64,000 nt of DNA. Source: Xenopus tropicalis (Eukaryota; Chordata; Amphibia; Anura; Pipidae). The notes beneath the pieces are model-generated. The model searched no databases, was not told where the DNA came from, and worked only from the letters and a program-made list of their open reading frames with translations. The DNA is taken from contig NC_030683.2 in the NCBI RefSeq assembly GCF_000004195.4, forward strand, positions 54,387,358 through 54,451,357, in the 5' to 3' direction. The position numbers were made by a program, and so were the translations under genes. Positions 10,654 through 20,868 of this stretch are shown piece by piece. Numbering within the stretch: position 1 is the stretch's first letter; each line of letters opens with the position of its first letter.

Positions 10654-11150
10654 TTAAAGGAATACTGTCATGGCAAAACATGTTTTTTTTTTACAAAACA
10701 AATGATTTAATAGAGCTTCTCCAGCAAAATCTTGCATTAAAATCAATTTTTCAAAAACGCAACGCCACAGCCATGTGACCTGTGCTCTGATAAACTTCAG
10801 TCACACATCCCCCTTTCCCCCCAGCAGCCGATCAGCAGAACAATGGGAATGCAGCAAAATAGCAGCTCCCAGTAGATATCAGAATAGCACTCAATAGTAA
10901 GAAATCCAAGTCTGGCTTGGTACTTCTCCAGTTACATGGGAGTAGGAGAAATAACAGGCTCTCTGAAAGCAGTTCTAATGTGTAGTGCTGGCTCTTTCTG
11001 AAAGCTCAGACTCAGGCACAATGCCTACATATCAATATTACAACTAAAAAAATTATAAATTTTAAATGGTAGAGTGAATTATTTGCATTGTAAACAGTGC
11101 AATTTAGAAATAAAAAAGCCACCATAAAAATCATGATAAAATCCCTTTAA
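10654..11150. mobile_element. TTAA-flanked MITE (TTAAAGGAATACTGTCATGG), intact copy
   Basis: Starts TTAAAGGAATACTGTCATGG and ends TCATGATAAAATCCCTTTAA. TTAA sits at 10654-10657 and 11147-11150. A second copy at 19.77 kb shares the interior (GAGCTTCTCCAGCA, CACAGCCATGTGAC, AGTAGATATCAGAATAGCAC, CTGAAAGCTCAGACT) and provides the pre-insertion reference for the element nested in that copy. Non-coding. Confidence 0.85.
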
Positions 11151-11249
11151 ATGTGAATCCAGGTTAAACTTTTCACAATTCAATTGGCATTGGGACTGCC
11201 AGCATCACCTGCCTCTCTGTATGATTTGTGGTTCTTGTTGAGTGCACTA

Positions 11250-12587
11250 CAGGATTTTTATTGTAGATTCACTGGAAAGTCAGTCAGTGCAATCCCTACA
11301 TGCTACCCAGTCTCTTCTTGGCTCCTTCTCCCCAGTGACTGAAGAGGAAGTCTCAAAACTGTTGTCTTCCTCTCACCTTACTACCTGCCCGCTTGATCCC
11401 ATTCCTACCAAACTTCTATGCAATGCCAACCCCTGTCTTATCAAAGCCTTAACTCATCTATTCAATCTCTCGCTCTCTACTGGAATCTTTCCCTCCCAAC
11501 TGAAACACGCACTTGTAACCCCTATTCTGAAAAAAACCCTCCCTTGATCCCTCCAATCCTACTAACCTCCGACCTATCTCTCTGCTCCCATTCATCTCCA
11601 AACTGCTCGAGCGCCTACAACCGACTGACGCTATTCCTCTCTGACAATAACCTCCTGGATCCCATACAATCTGGTTTTGGACAACAACACTCCACCAAAA
11701 CTGCCCTAACCCAACTAACAAATGACCTTCTATCGGCTAAAGCCAAAAAACACTACTCGCTTCTAATACTTCTCGATCTCTCTGCTGCTTTTCACACTGT
11801 GGATCACCCTGTCCTGGGCCCCTTACTATTTTCTCTCTATACCTCCTCACTTGACAAATTAGCCAATTCTTTTGGCTTTCAGTACCACCTCAATGCTGAT
11901 GATACTCAGATTTATCTTTCCTCTTCTGATCTCAACCCAGAGCTTCTAACTCGCGTCTCTTCCTGCCTGTCCGCTATCTCCACTTGGATGTCCAAACGTT
12001 ACCTTAAATGAAACCTCTCTAAGACTGAATTGGTTCTCTTTCCCCCATCCAATGCCCACATTGTTCCCAAGGTATCTATAACAGTTAACAATTCTACCAT
12101 CGCCCCATCTTCCCAGACCCGGTGCCTTGGGGTTATCCTTGATTCTGCCCTGTCCTTCACTCCTCATATCCAATCACTTACCAAATCATGTCACTTTCAC
12201 CTATTTCCAAATATTTCCAAAATAGGATCATTTATAACCCAAGATGCTGCCAAAATTCTTATTCTCTCTCTTATAATATCTCGCCTGGACTACTGTAACT
12301 CCCTGTTAATTGGCCTTATCCTCCAAAGACTGTCCACTCTCTAGTCCATCATGAATGCTGCTGCCAGGCTCATACACATCTCCAACCGCCATGCCACTCT
12401 GCCAATCTCTGCACTGGCTTCCCCTACCATCCAGGATAAAATTCAAACTAATTACTCTCACATTCAAAGCAGGTTATAACTCTGCCCCACCCTACATCTC
12501 TGAACTCACCTCTAGGCACCATCCAACCCGCTTGTTACGCTCCTCTACTGACATGCTCCTCAACTCCTCTCTCATTCCCTCCTCACA
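11250..12587 (+). mobile_element. Decayed L2-type LINE reverse transcriptase
   Basis: Reading across frames gives the landmark order of an L2/CR1-group ORF2: VTEEEVSKLL and [11 protein letters not shown] before the RT, DPIQSGF and DLSAAF in the RT core, [20 protein letters not shown], then ISRLDYCNSLL and NAAARL after it. It is inactive. The catalytic (Y/F)ADD box reads NADD at 11892-11903; about 60-70 residues are missing between HTVDHP and VLGPLLF (near 11806), where the SWF/SYL..GVPQGS part should be; there is a stop after RYLK (12009); and frames change near 11540 and 11600. The endonuclease domain is absent (5'-truncated) and the 3' end is replaced by the next element. The L2 clade is favoured over CR1/Rex by the ISRLDYCNSLL wording. 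Confidence 0.88.
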
Positions 12588-13081
12588 GTACTGGATACGG
12601 AATATATTATTGCTGGTGGAAAAACATCGCTCAGGTGATTTTATTGCAATGCAATGTCACTACTATGTGTAACGTATTGGGTTACAGCAGATGAGATCAG
12701 CAGGAGAGCTGTCCCCAGCAGCTACATACAGAGCAGTAGAAAGTAGATTACTAGTCAGAAAAGCTACCTAAACTGTCCCTCAAACCCCTGCACAGCTCTC
12801 TCCCTATGCTAACTCATCAAGCACACACAGGCAGAATGTAAAATGGCTGCTGGGCTTCTGTTTATATATGGAAGGGAGTGGTCCGGGGGTGGTCCAGGAG
12901 GGAGAGCTGCCTGATTGGCTGCCATGTATCTGCTGGCTCTGGGGTGAGAGGTCAAAATTTGGCTCCAGCTAAGGCGAACCCAAAATTGCGAACTTCGCTA
13001 AAAGTTTGCGAACTTGCGAACTTGCGAACACCCGATTTTCGTGCGAATTAGTTCTCCGGCGAACAGTTCGCTACATCTCTA
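12588..13081 (-). mobile_element. Partial hAT element, TAGAGATGTAGCGAAC family (copy 1)
   Basis: The right end GTTCGCTACATCTCTA is identical to that of the element at 27.97 kb. The left part (AATATATTATTGCTGGTGG, CAATGCAATGTCACTACTATG, GAGAGCTGTGCAG-type blocks) is the inverse of 46.4-47.16 kb, so both come from one long element. This copy lacks the other terminus and abuts the L2 relic. Its CpG-rich end (GCGAACTTGCGAAC tandem bits) contrasts with the host. Confidence 0.8.
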
Positions 13082-13924
13082 CAGATCAATAGAGCTCCCT
13101 GTGGGAATCAGGTCTGGGTCGCTGGGGCTCCCCGGGTTTTTTCCCAGTGTCCCGGCAGCCTAGTCTGATGCTGGAAAACATCTAGTCACACCATTTACTT
13201 CCATTGCTGCATCCCAAGTTATATCTTTCTGTTTTGTTGCTCATTACCTGTGTTATTCCATCCCTTAATTCTATTAATTGCAAAAACATTTTCAAATAAC
13301 AATTTTTAATTAATGTACCATGTAAAAAAAAATTGGATGAAGGGCCCCTTTAAAAGTACCTATGTGCAGGAAAAAGAAGACATTTATTTCCAAAATCAGT
13401 TTTGCAAAATATGTAATAATCCTTTTCATGGTCAGTAACCAAAATGAATGGTAAAGGATTAATGTAAGTTACCAGAATCCCTTGCTACATCAATGGCCAA
13501 GGTCAGCAGCCAACTAGCCTGTGACCTAGTTATAGCTGAAGTTTGTGTATTTTCTACACTCAGGGGGATGTTGGTGTCAGGTTTTGAGGAAGATTTGTAG
13601 CTGCCTTCTGACCCCATAAATTATGTTACATTGTAATTGTGTGTTTACATTTGTGGGGTGACCTTTGCTGAGCCTTAGCCTCTCCATTATAATTGTGGTA
13701 AACCATATGCAAGGGGATTTCATTTGAAACAGCAGGATACCTCCTGGGACTTGTATGGGTTTAAAGGGAATTCATTTCTATATTTAAATGTGGAGCATTC
13801 ACTTGTTTTGTGGAGATGTAAAATGTTATCCTTTGTTTATACAGCGAGTAAAACATGTAATGTAAAGGTTTACAGATATTATTTATCATTCATTCAGTTC
13901 CTGACTCTCTGCAAATTTAAATCT
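13082..13924. other. Mostly unique sequence, possible repeat scrap at the start
   Basis: 13090-13165 is C/G-rich (GGGGCTCCCCGGG, GTGTCCCGGCAGCC) and may be a transposon fragment. The rest shows no gene and no repeat ends. Confidence 0.35.
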
Positions 13925-14065
13925 AAGGCCAATTAACATTTACACACTAGAGTCAATGTTATCAGGGATGTTTTTGGAAAATGGGAGGAAAACCCGAGTA
14001 CCTGGAGGAAACTCATGTAGAGAATTTAAATTTTCTTGCATTCAAAATGAGTATCAAAATGTCAG
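13925..14065. repeat. Dispersed repeat, ATGTTTTTGGA-TGGGAGGAAA family (copy 1)
   Basis: The order CACTAGAGTCAATGTTATCAG, ATGTTTTTGG, AAATGGGAGGAAA, TACCTGGAGGAAAC is shared with 18.46-18.62 kb and 55.85-55.99 kb. From memory the motif is widespread in frog and fish DNA. The class is not known to me and no ends can be set. Confidence 0.6.
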
Positions 14066-14218
14066 CAATGATTTTTTTTTACCTCTGTGGATCAAAAACT
14101 GGATTTTGCTGTCTCTTTAATACTAAATTGGATATATCTGTATTATATAGGCAGTATTTTTCAGCCTCATTGGCACAATGTTAGTCTGTCTAAAAGAATG
14201 CAGTTTAAAGGTTTTTCT

Positions 14219-14644
14219 TTAAAGGAACAGTAACACCAAAAAATGAAAGTGTATAAAAGTAACTAAAATATAATGTGCTGCTGCCCTGCACTGGTAAAAG
14301 TTGTGTGTTTACTTCAGAAAGTCTACTATAATTTATATAAATAAGCTGCTATGTAGCCATGGAGGCAGCCATTCAAAGGAGAAAAGGCACAGGTACATAG
14401 CAGATAACAGATAAAACACTATTGTATTCTACAGAACTTATCTGTTATCTGCTATGTAACCTGTGCCTTTTCTCCTTTTTTCCAGCTTGAATGGCTGCCC
14501 CCGTGGCTACACAGCAGCTTATTTATATAAATTATAGTAGTGTTACTGTAGCAAACACACCAGTTTTACCAGTGCAGGGCAACAGTGCATTATATTTTTA
14601 TTACTTTAAAGCTCTTTCGTTTTTTGGTGTTACTGTTCCTTTAA
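14219..14644. mobile_element. TTAA MITE, AGGAACAGTAACACCA family (copy 1, intact)
   Basis: Both ends read TTAAAGGAACAGTAACACC when oriented inward, with TTAA at 14219-14222 and 14641-14644. The element is palindromic over most of its length: AAAGGAGAAAAGGCACAG mirrors CTGTGCCTTTTCTCC, and CAGATAACAGATAA mirrors TTATCTGTTATCTG around a short centre. Terminal repeats plus TTAA indicate a piggyBac-type mover. Further copies are at 28.86 and 43.57 kb. Confidence 0.92.
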
Positions 14645-15079
14645 CAATTGTGCACTGGACACTAGAAATGATGCCAGCAAACACTGGAAATAACACCAGA
14701 CAGAATTCAAAAATATAGGGCACACCTGGTTGTATTCATTTTGCTGAATCGGACAGAATTGCTGTCATTATTTATTGAAACTGTGAGGTGCTGTTTGGGC
14801 CATACCTGTTTTTTAAAAAAATCATCCATAATTCATAATTTGCTATTATCATAATGTTTGTCTGAGATGAGCTGAGAGGAGTCCTTGTTAGTAAGACATT
14901 AACAACAAAACCTTGTTGCTTGGGTTAGCTGCAAATTTTATCTTTGTGTAACCTTAAACAGGAAACGCAGTTACTACATGTATTTCTGTTTTTTACTTCC
15001 TTTTGCGATGATGTAGATTGTTGTCCCCTAAAAACTGTGTTTTTGTAATAATTATTGAAAGCAGTGTTTATATCTTTCT
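14645..15079. other. Unique sequence, no gene seen
   Basis: AT-rich DNA with no repeat ends or coding similarity. Confidence 0.35.
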
Positions 15080-15690
15080 GTTCTCTAAAAGGAATCAATT
15101 CTCCTCTAGGTCTTTTAGATCAGCTGACTTGCAACAATGTTTCAGGAGTCAGTGTCAGGAGTGCAGAAAATCCAAACAGTTGTGCAGATACTGCCTTTTT
15201 TTTAGCAATTACATTTACAATTGCAAGTTTGATTGGAATTACATTTTCACTGCGCTAAAAACTGTTCTTTTTGTGGTCTCCTATTAGTCAATTCTTACTG
15301 GCATCTCTGCCATACTGTAAAGCTGAGACTATTGCTAATCATTGTTGCAAGTGTTAAAAACATCATGGCAGGGTTCCCTTTAACCTCTGGCCCGCTTGTA
15401 ATCAACCATTGTATTCAAATACACGCCAGACTTAATGCAGAACAAGCCTGCATAAAGCTCCCTCTAATTATATTAGTCATTCTTTCATTAGCAACCAGAG
15501 AAAGTTCAGGGAACTCTCCCCCGATCTGTCTCTCACTTCGCAGCTCGTGCTCCATTAATCATTACTTGAGTCCATTTCAACTCAATTATAGCCTGCCAGT
15601 GAAATATTCAACTCCAAAAGCTAGGGGGGAAATATGGAGCCTTCAGACTGCTAAACTTTGACCTTGAATCAGTACACAAGCTACTATAAG
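15080..15690. other. Candidate conserved non-coding block
   Basis: A repeat-free block, more GC-balanced than its surroundings, with closely packed TAAT/ATTA cores (CTAATTATATTAG near 15463, CATTAATCATTAC near 15553), TGATTGG (15228) and clustered GC-containing words. Three overlapping plus-strand frames (to 142 codons) have no domain and shift frame, which fits constrained non-coding DNA better than an exon. Conservation has not been tested. Confidence 0.35.
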
Positions 15691-16267
15691 CAATTATAAG
15701 AAATGTAGATAAAAGAAACATCTGAAAAGAACCACTAAGGAATGTGTCAAATGAGAATTTTCAACTGTTTGCAAAACATCAGTTCCTGACATAACTCCCA
15801 GTATCTGTTGTCGGTCATAGTATACAAGAATGCCTTAGGTACTGTACATATAAGTCTACTTAACGGTTTGTTTCTGCTTCACCTTAGCTCTACCAAGTTA
15901 CATATTTTAAATGATGCACTTGTAACAAACAGGAAACTGTAAAATAATAATAATATAATAATTATATTGAGTTAGTGTACTCTGGTATTAGATGCATAGG
16001 TTTGTCTCACCTGCATTTGTATCAGCCAATGGCTACATCTGACAGTTTACACAAGTGTATTTTATACATGCATGGGTTATGGGATCTATAGCAGTAATAG
16101 GCAACCTGTGGCACTTCACTGTGGGTGGTTTGTTAGGAGATAAATAGTGGCTCATATATGCTCTTTAAGCAACAAACAAAAGTACATGGTTTCAAGAGAC
16201 CACCATTTCTTCTGAATTCATAATTGATAAGCCTAGGGAAAGTATAGAATAGCTAAATATTATATTA
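15691..16267. other. Unique AT-rich sequence
   Basis: An AT-rich run at 15943-15970 (AATAATAATAATATAATAATT-like). No gene or ends recognised. Confidence 0.4.
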
Positions 16268-18416
16268 GATTACTTAGAAAAGAACAAGCAACTTGCTCCG
16301 CTATAGGGTGAAGACGTGTGGAGAGTTTGGGTGTTGTACCCCTAAAACTGTAGGAGCATTTAGAAAATGGGGGGCGCTAAGAATAATAATAATACTAGAA
16401 AGGGAAGATTGAGAACAAACTTCATGTTGGGTTGAAAAACATGAAGTCACTGAATGGGCTCTGCCCACTTTCTCTAACCTTGGACCACAGTTATATAGTA
16501 AAAACCACTGTGCAAAGTTTGGGGACCCTGGTTTTAATAGTGTCTGAATGGCAGCAACTTAAATTTCCAAACTGAAAGTCAACGAGTGACATCTGATTGA
16601 CGGCTGGTGGCTCCACCCCCTTTTTCTAAACTGGAACTGCAGTTACCAAGTGACTAACTCTACAAAGTTTAGGGACCCTAGGATTAATAGTTAAAGAACG
16701 GCAGCAGTTAAAATTTAAACCAATAAAAGTCAAAAGTCAAAGTCACCCAGTCAAAGTCACCCAGTGACAAACAGTGGCCACCCTGGCATAAATAGTGTGA
16801 GAATGGCAGCATTTTACATTTAAACTAATAAAATTCAATGGATGAAATTTGATCGGCTGTTAGTGGCCCAACCCACTTTTCCTATTTTTGAACTGCAGTC
16901 CCCCGGTGACCAACTTTGCAAATTTTGGGGACTCAGGCATAAAAATTTTGAGACTGACAGCAATTTACACTTCACCATTGAAAGTAAATAGGTGAAATGT
17001 TATTGGCTGTTGGTGGCTCCGCCCACTTTTTTCTAACTTTGAACAGCAAATACCCAGTGACTAACTCTGGAAACTTTAACAACCCTGGAATTAATATTTA
17101 AATAATGGCATCAGTTTAAATATAAACCAATTAAATCTAATGGGTGGAAATGGATTGGCTGTTGGTGGCTCCGCCCACTTGTTCTAACCCTGAATATATA
17201 GTCATCCAGTGACTGACTGTGCAAAGTTTGGGAACCCTGACATAAATAGTGTCAGAAAGGCAGCATTTTAAATTTAAACCAAAAAAATTCAATAGGTGAA
17301 GTCTGATTGGCTGTTGGTGGCTCCACCCACTTTTTAAAACCTAAAAATGCAGTCCCCTAGTGACCCTGGTGTTAATACTGTGAGAATGGCAGCAGGTTGA
17401 ATTTCCCCATTGAAAATCAATAGTTAAAATCTGATTGGCTATTGGTGGCTCCACCCACTTTTTCTAATTCTGAACTGCAGTTACCTGGTGACTAGCTCTG
17501 CAAAGTTTGGGGACCTTAGTATTAATGTTTAAAGAATGGCTGCAGATTAAATTTAAACATGAAGTCTAAAAGTGAAATGTGATTGGTTGTTGTTGGCTCC
17601 ACCCACTTACAAAAATACAAAACACCTTAAATGCGTAGTCACCCAGTGACTGACTGTGTAAAGTTTGGGACCCCAGGCAACAAACCAATAAAAATCAATA
17701 GGTGAAATCTGATTGGCTGTTGGTGGCTCCACCAACTTTTCAAAACTAAAACTGCAGTCCCCTAGTGACCAACTGTGAAAAGTTTGGGGACCCTGGTGTT
17801 AATTCTGTGAGAATGGCAGCAGGTTGAATTTCCCCATTGAAAGTCAATAGGTAAACTCTGATTGGCTGTTGGTGGCTTTTGACTTTTTCTTTCCTTGAAT
17901 TAAAGTTACCTGGTGCCTAACTCAAAGTTTGGGGACCCTGGTGTTATTACTGTGAGAATGGCAGCAGGTTGGATTTCCACCAAGTCAATTGGTAAAATCT
18001 GATTGGCTGCTCACAGCTCCGCCCACCTTTGGGCATCCAACAATCATCATATTTTCATTCAGGCTGACCCCATGACTATGTGATTCAAGTTTGGGGAGTA
18101 AAGCCTCAAAGCTGTAAGATTGGCAGCAGTTTCTATTTTCCCATAAAAGTCAATAGGTAAAATTTGATTGGCTGTTGTTGGCCCCTCCCACTTTGCTGTT
18201 TTTTAAAAAAAATATACGGGAGGCGGGATCGCTTAGAAAAGCACAAGCAACCTGCTCCGCTAAAGGGCGAACAAGTGTGGGGAGTTTGGGTGTTGTACCC
18301 CTAAAACTGTAGGAGGAGTAGCGTTTAGAAAATGGGGGGCGCTAAGAAGAAGAAGAAAAAGCGGAAGAATAAGCCAAAGTCGAAGAACAGTATGTTGGGG
18401 TTTTCAACCCAACATA
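16268..18416. repeat. Cassette: ~150-bp tandem array between two direct repeats, hairpin end
   Basis: Two direct repeats, 16268-16440 and 18226-18416, share TTAGAAAAG, CAAGCAAC.TGCTCCGCTA, GTTTGGGTGTTGTACCCCTA and TTTAGAAAATGGGGGGCGCT. Between them about 12 diverged units of 130-155 bp (one longer, ~255 bp) carry CAAAGTTTGGGGACCCTGG, GAATGGCAGCAG, CCATTGAAAGTCAATAGGT and GATTGGCTGTTGGTGGCTCC + GCCCAC. The second direct repeat ends in TATGTTGGGG TTTTC AACCCAACATA, a hairpin; the first holds a weaker version. There are no terminal inverted repeats, target duplication or protein. The 3' hairpin and tandem core recall Helentron/HINE-type elements, but this is a hypothesis; a locally expanded satellite is the alternative. 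Confidence 0.8.
18391..18416. other. Terminal hairpin of the tandem cassette
   Basis: TATGTTGGG pairs perfectly with CCCAACATA, extended by GTT/AAC with one bulged G, with a loop of about 3-5 bases. It lies at the outer edge of the second direct repeat, just after an AAGAAGAAGAAAAAGCGG purine-rich tract. Confidence 0.7.
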
Positions 18417-18459
18417 ATTACACATCATTCACATCAGTCCCTACCTTACAACCCAACCT

Positions 18460-18625
18460 TACAAGTTCTTGTCGCATTTGTACATGCTACAGTTAATTTT
18501 ATCAGGAGCCAAAAAACCTGCCTTTATGTTTTTGGAATGTGGGAGTACAATGTAGTGCCCAAAGGTAATTCACGCAGACACAGGGAAATTATACAAACAC
18601 CTTACAGACCCTGCTGCCTCTGACC
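18460..18625. repeat. Dispersed repeat, ATGTTTTTGGAATGTGGGAG family (copy 2)
   Basis: CTACAGTTAATTTTATCAGG, AGCC..AAACCTGCC, ATGTTTTTGGAATGTGGGAG and CACGCAGACACAGGGA follow the same order as the copies at 13.9 and 55.9 kb. This is the least decayed of the three. Confidence 0.65.
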
Positions 18626-18739
18626 CCAGCTCTGTTTATGAACTTTCCTCTAAATCTTGGTTTTACCTATATCCACTAGGTTATAAAGCACAAAGGCTGG
18701 GTCCTACACCTGTAAATAGTCTGTAAATAGCAGGCTGTG

Positions 18740-19300
18740 GGCAATGTATGGCCCTGATCCTCTGCATACATATATTTTATTTTCTGGTGTTCTTTAGTAT
18801 AACCCCACTCAGACAACTGTGCGTGTTTGTTCACACAGGTGCATGTGTGTGTCTATGTGTTTGTGTCTGTATGCATGTATGGTGGGGAGGGGTGACTCTT
18901 TCTTGCTTTGATTTTCTTAATGTGAATAGCTTTTTATCTGAGCACTCAGAGGCATCTCCTCCTGATATGTTAATTGCAGACTGCTTTAAGTACTCGAAGA
19001 TTAACATAAAACCCTTTGCAAACAAGCTAATAGTTTATGATAATTTCTGTGCGGCCTTTGTGTGTCTATCATTGTACTGCCTCTAGCTGTAATCTTGTAA
19101 AGAAGCTGTAAAATATCATTTAAATATGCTCATTTACACATAATTATTACAGGGATTGCATTATTCAATTTAGCTCCTCTCATCTAATAACGAGCCCCAA
19201 ACTAAAATGTAATTAAAATATTTCCCTTTTATGAGGCTATTCATTACGGTGTGTGGTATGTGTGTTGGTGGGTGGAAACAAGAAATTTCAAAGCATCATT
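18740..19300. other. Candidate conserved non-coding block
   Basis: Includes a TG-rich tract (18830-18885) followed from 18950 by repeat-free DNA with dense TAAT/ATTA and TTTGCAAA-type words: TAATTGCAGACTGC, CATTTAAATATGC, CTAATAACGAG, ATGTAATTAAAA. The frame at 18748-19086 opens with hydrophobic residues but has no known domain. Regulatory function is inferred. Confidence 0.35.
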
Positions 19301-19365
19301 GCCGAATGGTATAGTTCCAGCTTCGAACTGGTAAAAGCACCACAAATTTACATTTGTTAATATAA

Positions 19366-19735
19366 TTAAAGGGGTAGTTCACCTTGAATTAACTTTTAGT
19401 ATGATGTAGACAGTTTGCAACTGGTCTTTTTATTTTTTATGGTTTTTTGGTTATTTAGCTTTTTGTTCTGCAGTTCTCCAGGTATTTCATCTTATTTTCC
19501 TTAGCAACTAGGCAGTGGTTTGAATAAGAAACTGAAATATGTATAGGAAGGGGACTGGATAGGAAGAAACAATAAAAAAGTAACAATAACAATAAAATTG
19601 TAGCCTCTCATAGCAATAGTTTCTTTTTGTCTGCTGGGTCAGTAGCCCCTATATGAAAGCTGGAAAGCGGTAGAACAAGAAGGCAAATTATAACCTAATA
19701 TAATGAACACGTTGCAGAGTTGCTAGAAACATTCT
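19366..19735. mobile_element. TTAA-type frog repeat (TTAAAGGGGTAGTTCACC), partial
   Basis: Begins TTAAAGGGGTAGTTCACC and contains AACTTTTAGTATGATGTAGA, TTTTGTTCTGCAGTTCTCC and a TGGGTCAGTAGCCCC block. I remember this family as a long palindrome common in frog DNA. The far terminus is missing. The 5.48-kb fragment shares its middle. Confidence 0.65.
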
Positions 19736-19764
19736 ATAACATACAAACATACAAAAGTTAAAAT

Positions 19765-20622
19765 TTAAAGAAATACTGTCATGGAAAAACATGTTTTTCC
19801 AAAAGGCATCAGTTAATAGAGCTTCTCCAGCAGAATCCTGCATTGAAATCCATTTTACAAAAACACATTTTTTTATATTTCATTTTGAAATGTCTTCATT
19901 TCCCAGGGTACCACAGCCATGTGACTTATGCTCTGATAAATTTGAGTCACACTGTGATATTACCCCCTTCCCAGCAAACATTCAACAGAACAATGGGAAG
20001 GCAGGTAGAAATAGAAATAGCAGGTCCCAGTAGATATCAGAATAGCACTCAATACAGGTATGTAATCCAGAATGCTTGGGACCTGGGGTTTTTGGGATAA
20101 GGGATCTTTCCATAATTTGGATCTCCAAAAACTTAAGTCTGCTAAAAATTGTTTAAATATTGAATAACCCCAATAGGCTTATTTTTACAATAAGGATTAA
20201 TTATAATTTAGTTGGGATCAAGTACAAGGTACTGTTTTATTATTAGAGTGAAAAAGGAAATAATTTTTACAAATTAGAATTATTTGCTTATAATGGAGTC
20301 TATGGGAGATGGCCTTTCTGTAATTCGGAACTTTCTGGATAACGGATTTCCGGATAAGGGATCCCATACCTGTAGTATGAAATCAAGGTCCAGTTTGGGA
20401 CTCCTCAAGTTACATAGAAGTAGGAGAAATAACTATCTGAAAGCAGTTCTATTGTGTAGCACTGGCTCTTTCTGAAAGCTCAGACTTGAGATGGCTGCCT
20501 ACACACCAATATTACAACTAAAAAAATACATTTGTTGATGCAAGAATAAAATTATAAATTGTAGAGTCAATTATTTGCTATGTAAACAGTGCAATTTAGA
20601 TATAAAAAGTATACCATACTTT
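19765..20622. mobile_element. TTAA MITE (copy 2) interrupted by a TA element
   Basis: Starts TTAAAGAAATACTGTCATGG and follows the 10.65-kb copy block by block until AGAATAGCACTCAATA (20054), is interrupted by 318 bases, then resumes TAGTATGAAATCAAGGTCCAG to about 20600. The right terminus is eroded where it meets the 20.62-kb element. Frames at 19791-20100 are within the repeat. Confidence 0.8.
20055..20372. mobile_element. Nested TA-flanked MITE (CAGGTATG...CATACCTG)
   Basis: Ends CAGGTATG and CATACCTG are exact inverses; longer arms CTGGGGTTTTTGGGATAAGG and TTCCGGATAAGGGATCCC are related. Against the empty site in the 10.65-kb copy (CAATAGTAAG), only TA is duplicated (20053-20054, 20373-20374), the Tc1/mariner signature. 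The interior word AAGTCTGCTAAAAATTGTTT recurs at 30.0 kb. Confidence 0.88.
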
Positions 20623-20623
20623 A

Positions 20624-20868
20624 ATTTCCCCAACATGCCATCCCACCTGCAAGAATGTAAATCACCAGTGGGATGGCACACGTGTTGCTTTGGTTTTCCA
20701 AAGTCGTGAAGTTTCCTTGCAAGGCAACTTCGGGTGGTTGAAGCGAGGCATATACCATCCCACCGGCGATTTACATTCTTGCCAGTGGGATGGCATGTTG
20801 GGGACATTAGTAGCCAGCAATAGTGAAGATTTATCGCTGGGGACTAATCTCCCCGTGTGCCACTGCCC
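20624..20868. mobile_element. GGGCTCTGGCACAC family, left-truncated copy
   Basis: The right end ATCTCCCCGTGTGCCACTGCCC is followed by TTA (20869-20871). Inner arms CATCCCACC..GATTTACATTCTTG repeat in both orientations around a centre near 20710. The left end is missing or merged with the TTAA element. Confidence 0.75.

Noticed and set aside
15018..15661. Three overlapping plus-strand frames as a split gene
   Set aside because: No frame is consistent, no splice sites join them convincingly and no domain appears.
18748..19086. 112-codon frame with a hydrophobic, Cys-rich start
   Set aside because: The N-terminal part is translated TG-repeat DNA and the rest has no domain; a non-coding regulatory block is likelier.
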